From positions 1-64,000 of the forward strand of contig JAANDG010000350.1 in the NCBI GenBank assembly GCA_036852015.1: a stretch of DNA of 64,000 bases, in the 5' to 3' direction. The DNA is from Pelodera strongyloides (Eukaryota > Nematoda > Chromadorea > Rhabditida > Rhabditidae). Position 1 is the stretch's first letter; each line of letters begins with the position of its first letter. The notes under the pieces are model-generated. The model did no database searches. It had not been told where the DNA came from and worked only from the letters and a program-made list of their open reading frames with translations. The translations under genes and the position numbers were made by a program. Shown here one piece after another: positions 56,875-64,000 of this stretch.

Positions 56875-57200
56875 TGTTAAGGACCAATGTGACACGGAAG
56901 AAAAGAGTTTATTTATGACAATAATAAATAATAAGGCGGAGTTAATCTGTTGATCGGCGGAGGCTGAAGTGTAGTTTCGAATATCCCCTATTCGAAATCC
57001 CGGTAGTATTTACTTCTTGGGTAGGTGGCCTGGAAACAGTAGACGATTAGATTGCCGGATGTCCTCGGGGTATTTTCGAATCTCCGACTGCCTCTCGTCT
57101 CGTTAATAAATCTTTCCCAATATGTTAATACCCTTGATTATCATATGTTAATTTATAGAGATAAGATAATAAGATAATTGAGTCTAGCGGATACGCTACA
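56875..57200 (-). repeat. 5' LTR of the Ty3/gypsy element
   Basis: On the minus strand begins TGTAGCGTATCC and ends CCTTAACA (TG...CA), 326 bp, with AATAAA signals near its 3' part. TGGCGTTCAGGAC directly after it would be the primer-binding site. Confidence 0.7.
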
Positions 57201-57482
57201 CAAAAAGTAGTGTTCAATTTCAATACTCACGAAGATATTGGGTGATAAAGTGGTGGATTGATCGGACCGGAATGCAAAAAGGGCAATTGTCTCTATACAA
57301 ACAAGGCAGGACAATTACCCTTTGCCATTTTGGACCGATCAATCCACCACTTTATCACCTAATATCTTCGTGAGTATTGAAATTGAACACTACTTTTTGT
57401 ATTCCAAATTTTTATTATCCCTTATAGAAAATAAAGAAACAAAAAAAAACAGACACAATTTAAGGTGAACCGATCCCTTTAA

Positions 57483-58425
57483 TCATAACATTATTATATC
57501 AAGAAGAAAAGTTTACTTTTTTGTTTGCGTGAATGAAAAGGAATTCTACGTTACAGGCTTTTGGTGTAACGTGTATGTAGTCCATTTTCGCAACTCTTCA
57601 AAATAAAGTGCAATCGCAATACGTTTCAAAAGTTTCATATAAGCATGCAGTGTGATCATTTTAGTGTAATCGCCTGAGTAGTCGCATCAGGCGGACATAG
57701 CCGTCTGGTTATATAATGATTATATTATGAATTCAATGTACGGGAGCCAATAAGAGAATAAAAAAATAGCGAAACAGTTCACTAAAAAGTAGATTACAAC
57801 AAATTCTTTTTTTCGGTGTATTCAACAAATAAAAAAAGTTGTTGCCTTTATATAGAAAACCACCCTACTTGTTTTATTTTATTTTTTGTATTTTTTATCG
57901 AAAGTAGTCTTTGCTTGTTGAAAAATTGTGAACACATTTTTATATAAGGCAATGATTCATGTTTTTATTTTTTTTATTTTTTTTTATTTCTGCGGACTGC
58001 AAACTTTTTGCAAAGGCGTCTTTTTTCTACTATTTTTCACTATTAAAATAAATTATGTTATTTTTTCAACAAAAAACATGTTCCGTGCGAGATTTAAATT
58101 TTTTATACGTGATTGAATGTTATTGGGTCCAAAATTTGTTTGCGAGAGATCAAAAGTATTTTTATTTGTGCTTTTATTTTGCAGACTGCAGGAAATGGAC
58201 AATTTCCGTGTGAGATTTGAATTTTTAAATATATAATACAGTTATTTTTCAGGGTCGAAAATTTTCTTGCCAGGGATCAAAAAATCGAAAGCCTGAAATA
58301 ACAAACCGAGTGCACCCTTCCACTATGTGAAATAAGTTCGGAATCTATACAAAAATCACCCTTGAATTGCTGGGGCAAAAGCATTCAAACATTATGTTGT
58401 GCATAAATAAATAAATCTTACGCTA
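57483..58425. other. AT-rich intergenic region with repeated units
   Basis: Two diverged copies of an approximately 80-bp unit (GTGNGAGATTTRAATTTT ... GNNAGRGATCAAAA) at about 58082-58158 and 58205-58280; a third is at about 60588-60668. No gene recognised. Confidence 0.45.
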
Positions 58426-58429
58426 CAAA

Positions 58430-58602
58430 AGCGTGCACCTTTATTGAAGGGAGTTCAAGTTCGAATTCAACGTTTTTGCTGATGACATGTTCCGCAGAGG
58501 GCCTAAGCAGTAAGCGACGAGACCGGGTGATGGTTTCAAAGTTGTCACGGCCGGAATCGAACTCGGGTGGATTGCGGTAGAGTCGAACGCTCTGCCACAT
58601 AA
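58430..58602 (-). mobile_element. SINE family c, fullest copy
   Basis: On the minus strand the head has A-box-like GTGGCAGAGCG and B-box GAGTTCGATTCC (58553-58564). The body runs through CGTCGCTTACTGCTTAGG and CTCTGCGGAACATGTCATC to GTGCACGCTTTTGTAG. Related pieces: 29070-29172, 18976-19085 and about 6830-6870. Confidence 0.7.
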
Positions 58603-59112
58603 TATTAAGATAATAAAAAACGTAATGTATGTACAAGGTATTTGTAGTGAGCGCGACCCTTTAACTCTCTGTGCACCAAAACTTATGAGGGCACCTACTC
58701 TTGACTCTTGGGTTTACAGCCCACTGCCCCCACATATTTGTCACTAAAGGGATAGAACGGCCATTTTTTAAACGAATCTGGCACAAACTTATTCCCATAT
58801 GTTGTATGCAAATGAATATAATAAGAATTAAAAAGCTCCAGTGTTGGACAGTTATTAGCATACACTACCTGAAAATGTAGCGCCCAACATGCGTTTCGAA
58901 ACCGACTGTTATGCCGCTTTGAATATCACACTTGTTTTTTTAGCAAATGTACTGAAAAAATACGTGGTGTATTAGCTCCCTTGAGGTAAAAGATTAAAAA
59001 ATACAGACAAAATACAAACTTATTAATTATTAGTATTAAATAACAAATACATTTTCAAATTGGGTAAAAAGAAGAACATATTTGAATACGATTACAATAC
59101 TAAAATTCCAAT

Positions 59113-59117
<5 letters not shown>

Positions 59118-59162
<45 letters not shown>
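59118..59162. repeat. Poly-T tract (45 T)
   Basis: Uninterrupted T run 90 bp beyond the stop codon of the following minus-strand gene. On the gene strand it is a poly-A, so it could mark a retro-insertion or simply be a microsatellite. Confidence 0.9.
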
Positions 59163-59163
<1 letters not shown>

Positions 59164-59252
59164 TTTTTTTCTTTGATACGTGCACAAATATCGTAAAGCA
59201 AGACTTCTATGGTAAGTTTCCACACTAATTATGCGATCTTTGTCAAAGTACT

Positions 59253-60040
59253 CTATTTTCTACCGTATGGGGGTGGGTAATATGGGGGTGGGTAATAAGG
59301 AGGTGGGTAATACGGGGGCGGATGATACGGGGGAGGATAATATGGGGGCGGGTAGTATGGAGGTGGAGGTCTTGGGTACCATGGGGGTGGGGGATAGTAT
59401 GGACGACGGGTGGTAGTTCTACGTGTGGGCCAATAAGGACGACGGGTGGTAGTTCTGGGCGGTGGGCAATACTGCCTGAACCCTAGCCAGCAGAACCACC
59501 GGTAGATTGCAGTACTGAATGGGTCACGCTCCCCGTGACGGTCGGGGAGACTTGGATCCCCGGGGTCTTTTCCGTCGTCATCGTCAGCATCTCCAGATCC
59601 AGGTTCACCAGGCTCACCAGATGGACCTGAAACTTGTGCAATAGTATAATTCTGCTTGTTCAAGGATGATAAAAAAATACTCTGTGGATTTGAAGTAAGG
59701 TTAAGTAAGACCTTAATCATAACGTAATACATAATTGATAAAGCATAAAGCAACACTAGTCGAAAGTTACCGGACCGTGGACTTCATACACGGAACCCAC
59801 GCAGAGTTTATAAATAGAGGATCTTGCATAGAGGATTATCGATATCGCCTTTCCTTGACCCACCGTATACAGTTACTTTGATTGGGAGAACCTTCCCTAA
59901 ACTTGAGTCTTTCAAATTAATAAATCATTACCATTGTCTTCATCGGAATCTGTACCAGAAGGAGTAGTCTGGTCTTCACTGTCAACTGTTAGAATACCGA
60001 CGACCAGAGCTAAGAGAAGGAGAAGAATCCACGGACGCAT
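59253..60040 (-). CDS. Small secreted protein with RHGERDP motif and Pro-Tyr tail, copy B
   Basis: Two minus-strand exons, 59932-60040 and 59253-59626 (483 nt, 160 aa). Signal peptide MRPWILLLLLALVVGILT, an acidic Ser/Thr linker, GEPGEPGSGD followed by an Asp run, LPDRHGERDPFSTAIYR, two Cys (WFCWLGFRQYC), two TTTRRPY repeats and then a tail of about nine PPPYY-type repeats ending YGRK. Paralogous to 50982-51598: same intron phase and order of segments, but with the Pro-Tyr tail greatly expanded. A TTTTTTTCAG acceptor lies 33 nt before the ATG. The PPPYY repeats suggest a structural extracellular protein (cuticle, egg-shell or mucus-like), which is inference. Confidence 0.85.
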
Positions 60041-62029
60041 TGTTAACAGTAACCGTATCCAAAATTATACTTCTGAAAAAAACTCAGTTTGGGTTTGTTT
60101 TACTGAAGAATGAGCCATCTCTTCAGGAAATGTTCACTTTTTCTGTTGGAATCTTACCGAAAAATATCCTAACACAATTTCTTATATAAAATTGCCCTGT
60201 CATGATACAGTCTTTCGTCTACATACGCTACATGTACATTCTTTATTATTGATTGTAAAGACCACTTCACTTCAGAGAATAGAGAACAATTAGTTAAACT
60301 GCAAAATTTATTCAAGAACCAAAAGAAAAATTGATGTTTTTTAACTCTGTCCTGTCCCTTACTGCAGAGCGTTTATATACAAAAAAAAACGCGGAATTTA
60401 TTTCCTTGTTATTTTATTAAAAATACACTTTCCTTGTTTACAAACTCTGGACGACCATTCTGTTTTGCATTATCTCCTTTTTATTTTTTATTTTTTTTAT
60501 TTGACTTTTTAGTAGTTCTTTGCGATTTGCACAGCATGGAAGTGCTCAATATTATTGTAATTTTTTATTTTTGTTTTGCAAAGAACAAGGTGAGATTTGA
60601 ATATATAATTGAGTTATTTTTGTTGTTTTTAGGGTTCAGAATTTCGCTTTCAAGGGATCAAAAGTTGGCTATAATGCTGCCAATGTAAAAGTTAAACTTC
60701 CATGAAACCATGAGTGCATACACCCGAAAAACAATGATTTGATGAAGTTTGTATGTGTATTAGTTTGAACTCAGTTGGAACTAGCGGTTCGTTTTAGGGT
60801 ATCCCTTTGATTGCCTATGTTTTGATGTATGTATCAATAAACTATTCACTAATTGCCGTGTGGAACACCTTTACCTAATAATTCTGGACGAGAAAATCGA
60901 TAACTTTCCCTTTGTCTAATATCTGCGCTAGGAGAGATTTGTTATTAGGTATGCTGTATGTACATCTTCCATGTTTATTTTATTCTTTAACCGTATAAAA
61001 TATTAAAGGGAACTACGGGCCGGTTTTTGAAACGCATCGTAGACAGCTGAATTCTTACGTACTTATGCAAGTTACTCGAATTAAGGGAATTAAGCTCGAT
61101 TTTTTTTATTTTCATGTGTGCTTGCATAAGCTGCATAGGAATCCCGGTGACGGTGTACTCAACGTGCTTCAAAAACGGGCCGGTATTAAAAATGGAGACT
61201 AATTCTAATGACTCCATCCCTTTAAAATAATGACCGGAAATTGAATAATTCACAACAGAATTGATTTTTTTTTTCAAGTATTTGTTCGTAATAGGCTTTG
61301 TTTTATAAGATATTGAGATTCACGCAATCCGTCTCTGTTGCATAACGAGGGCTATTCACTTCGATAAACAATTGGAACAATAGAGCTTACGATTAGAATT
61401 AGGAGAAAGAAGGCTAAACTAAAGTGCATTATCACACGTTATGAGATTACTGGGAATTTAAAGCTGTATAACAGCCGGTTTTTGAAACGCAACTTGGACA
61501 AGATTTTCCAATAGCGTTTGTATAAAGTAGACGAGAGCAGTTGTCCAACGTAGTTTAAGAAACGGGTTTATAAATTTTATTCTCTTTATTTTTGCGCATC
61601 TTCCCATTTCTATTCTTTCTTTATTGTAGCATAAAAATGTGTGGAAACCTGCCGAACAAGTAAAATTACTCTGTTGAAAACCATGTGACTGAAATCTTTG
61701 CGCCTCCTGTGAATAAATTTTACTTATTTGCCTTCTTTCGTTTACAAGAAATGCTCCAAATTCAATTAACCATGCTATGTTCCTCTCCGACCCAAGGTGC
61801 CGACCCATCTAAAGCGAAGTCCGACTCTGGGCGGTCCTAGTTTCCGCCCCGGGTCGAAAAATTTGAAAACGGCGTGGGAGTTGGGTCGGCAAAACCACTG
61901 TTTGGAGTCGGCACCACCGTAATTTGTACAGAAGCGTAGCCCATAAATTATACTACATAACGGGAGGAAATGTTTATTGCGAATAATGCATACACAGTAT
62001 ATGACTAAACATTCAAATTTGACGGAGTT
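60041..62029. other. Intergenic with MITE remnants
   Basis: Family-A remnant at about 61003-61190 (TTAAAGGGAACTACGGGCC to GGGCCGGTATTAA). Family-E end at 61459 (TTAAAGCTGTATAACAGCCG). The GGGTCGG-rich segments at 61790-61905 recur at 62480-62670. No gene recognised. Confidence 0.45.
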
Positions 62030-62118
62030 TTAGCGAATCTTCCATTGTCCAGTATTAGTATCAGGCAGCAGAATGCATCTTTGATGTTGTGAATTTCCAT
62101 GGAGCTGGCCACCAGTGT
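62030..62118 (-). CDS. Possible last exon of an unidentified gene
   Basis: An acceptor (ACATTTAG) is followed by 89 nt open to TAA at 62030-62032 when entered in phase 1 (ends CILLPDTNTGQWKIR). A possible upstream exon lies at about 62274-62327 (acceptor CTATCACAG, donor GTAAGT), but its phase does not decide between two open frames of the last exon. Weak evidence only. Confidence 0.25.
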
Positions 62119-62820
62119 CTAAATGTATTAAATTAAACAGTAAATGAAAATGTAATACTTCTGCGTCATTCTGCGAAGATTACAAACTATTAGTAACATA
62201 TACTTCTACGGCTGAGTCTATCTATAATGACCGATGAGAACCCTACTGTTACCACATCATAAACTTACTTACTTTATCGTGTTTCCTTCCGTTTGTTTGC
62301 TTGCTTGAACGCGCACCAGTAAGTGAAGCAATGGTACCTGTGATAGCAATAAGTTAATAGAGGAAACAATAAAGGAAATAGAAACAAATTAGAAAGAAAC
62401 CAGAAAGTGCAGGACTTCAAATTTTTTTTGAAAAAATCATCGTGAAAAATGCGATGTGCATGCGGAAGGGCTGCAAGCGCGCCAGTTGGGTCGGACCTGG
62501 GTCAGACTTGGGTCAGTTTGGCTGGCATGCGTTCACTGCTGCTTCCTACTGTACTGCTACACTATTTGTACTGCTAAAGGGTCGGCGCTGCAAATTTCAC
62601 CCATATTTAGCGTCGGCGGTGGGGTCGAAAGCCACAATTTGGGCGCGCATTGGGTCGGAGATTAACAGAGTGGCGGGGGTGTATGTTTGTAGTTTAGTAC
62701 ACAAGCCGTATAACAGGCACTTTTTGAAACTTATGTCGAATAACTCTATTCCTAAGTAGCCAATAGGGAATGCGAGTTTACTTGCTGTGTTTAGATCTTG
62801 TTTGCTTCTTTTTCGAAATT

Positions 62821-62925
62821 TTAAAGCGGTACCACAGCCGATTTCTGAAATATATTAGTTTCCATACGACGTATGGGAATACAGTTGTCGAAAATACTTT
62901 TCAAAATTCGGGTGTTATACCGCTT
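62821..62925. mobile_element. Short MITE, family E
   Basis: TTAAAGCGGTACCACAGCCG to GGGTGTTATACCGCTTA, palindromic around CCATACGACGTATGG. About 105 bp. Confidence 0.65.
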
Positions 62926-63544
62926 ATTAGAGTACGTTGGACTTTAATTACCAGAGACCTAGGTTGCGGGTTCAACACTTCTATTATAATAATAAATATT
63001 ATATATTATATAAGTTTATCTTCATCATGCGCCTGCAACTCCAAAGAACACAATTAAAAATTAAACATAAATTTATTTTTTCATTTGTGTGATTCAAACC
63101 GGAACTTGTGCACCAAAAAAGGGCTTATTGGATAATACACCACTGACACCACTGGACACCACTGGACAATTCTGGACATCAAAAATCTTATTTATTTATT
63201 TATTACAATTCTCAAAATTTCAAGCGGAGAGTCTTGGAAAGTGCTGGACCTCTACACTTACATTTAGAATACATCCATGTAACTTTCCCATCTGACTAAC
63301 TGAGCACATTTCCGGCACAAAATGAAACAAAATTTGCATACAATGTTACGTTTAGCAAACCACATGCTACATTGTTTAAAAAGCCATCACACTTTCAAAA
63401 CGAGTCCGCCTTTCAAAATTCAATATATTTCCTTCCTACTGTTTCTCGTGCACATTTCAATCTCTTTCTTTTCCTTTTCCCACCTGTGTGGTCAGGTTTT
63501 GTGCCAATTTCGCTCGTGCGCTAATTAACAAGATACCGCGCTAT

Positions 63545-63640
63545 TCCACCCCTGGCCAGGCCCGCCAGGGTGCCTTTTGTCAGGCCGGGAGCCGGAGCCC
63601 TCAGGCGCCCCTGACGGGCGCCCCATAAGGCCTTCATTCA
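63545..63640. other. GC-rich island with nested hairpins
   Basis: About 95 bp of roughly 70% GC in AT-rich surroundings. Contains CCCTGGCCAGG, GGCGCCCCTGACGGGCGCC and CCTGGCCAGGCCCGCCAGG, which form short stems. A GTGAGTG donor-like motif on the minus strand lies at its edge (about 63645). Identity unknown. Confidence 0.5.
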
Positions 63641-64000
63641 CTCACCCGACGTGGATACTATGGTAACGACCGTCTTCCGAGACACCGTACTCTGTCAGGA
63701 AAGATATCTTGTTGTTTTGTTTCTCTGCGTATCGTGATGGTTACACTAGGTGTCTTATCTGTCACGATTCTCTTTCTCTGATTATCTTCATCACTACACT
63801 ATTTCCTATCACTGAGGTTTGTATCTCTCTGCGTCTCTTCACTTTTACACTGTGTTTCTTATCTCTGAAGGTTGACTTTTTCTTATTATCTACTGTAACC
63901 ATTATCGAGGTCCGGCTAATTGTAAAAATTCAAAAGTTTATTCAAATGTATTTACCATTCCCAAACGCCACGCAATTACATTTTAGTATAAAATATGCAT

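Larger units (their letters stand above)
52156..57200 (-). pseudogene. Decayed Ty3/gypsy LTR retrotransposon
   Basis: Minus-strand order: 5' LTR (56875-57200), gag (56008-56841), protease, RT, RNase H, integrase (to about 52533). The gag-pol array is interrupted by an in-frame stop after gag, frameshifts near 55530, 53810 and 53070, and a 218-bp MITE in the RT region. No second LTR was found: the left boundary falls at about 52156, directly against the host MITE arm, and 52156-52530 does not match the right LTR. The element is inactive. Confidence 0.85.
52073..57482. mobile_element. TTAA-bounded palindromic MITE (family C) split by an LTR element
   Basis: Left arm 52073-52155 (TTAAAGGGATCGGCTCACC, AATTGTGTCTTG, TAAGGGATAATAAAAACTTGG) is matched by the inverse at the right end 57400-57482. 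The right part (57201-57482) also contains the MITE's inner palindrome (ACTTTTTGT-type arms around a CAATTGTC centre). The Ty3/gypsy element lies between the arms. Confidence 0.8.

Overview
The window is nuclear DNA from a nematode, most likely a rhabditid; the genus cannot be fixed from sequence alone. The evidence is small introns with TTTTCAG/TTTNAG acceptors and GTAAG/GTGAG donors, acceptors sitting just 5' of start codons (as expected for spliced-leader addition), lysosomal-lipase and muscle Ig-protein genes, and AT-rich intergenic DNA full of short palindromic elements. Exon coordinates below were assembled by hand from splice signals, and the reading frame closes in every complete model.

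Layout. 1-3 kb: no gene recognised; an 889-bp TIR element built of GAGCCG repeats. 3.6-10.5 kb: two tandem minus-strand paralogues for small secreted proteins of unknown function (217 and 212 aa), with near-identical promoters carrying a GATA site and an E-box. 10.6-17.2 kb: gene-poor, with palindromic elements and a roughly 2-kb inverted repeat. 17.26-24.1 kb: a 13-exon minus-strand acid lipase (GHSQG nucleophile) whose introns hold SINEs and MITEs. 27.06-47.04 kb: a 42-exon minus-strand gene for a 1599-aa protein, with spectrin-like coiled coil followed by six I-set Ig domains, resembling vertebrate CCDC141. One of its introns holds a complete plus-strand gene for a two-PDZ protein (38.87-40.66 kb). 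49.99-50.10 kb: an orphan first coding exon. 50.98-51.60 and 59.25-60.04 kb: two paralogues for small secreted proteins, separated by a decayed Ty3/gypsy element that lies inside a palindromic TTAA element and itself carries another MITE. 61-64 kb: MITEs and weak exon candidates only.

Mobile DNA dominates the accessory space. At least five families of TTAA-bounded foldback MITEs are present (piggyBac-type by target). One is a 171-bp hairpin in three equal-length copies. There are three tRNA-derived SINE families with visible A and B boxes. Many of these lie within 15-60 bp of exons. No rRNA, confident functional tRNA, CRISPR array or prokaryotic feature was seen.
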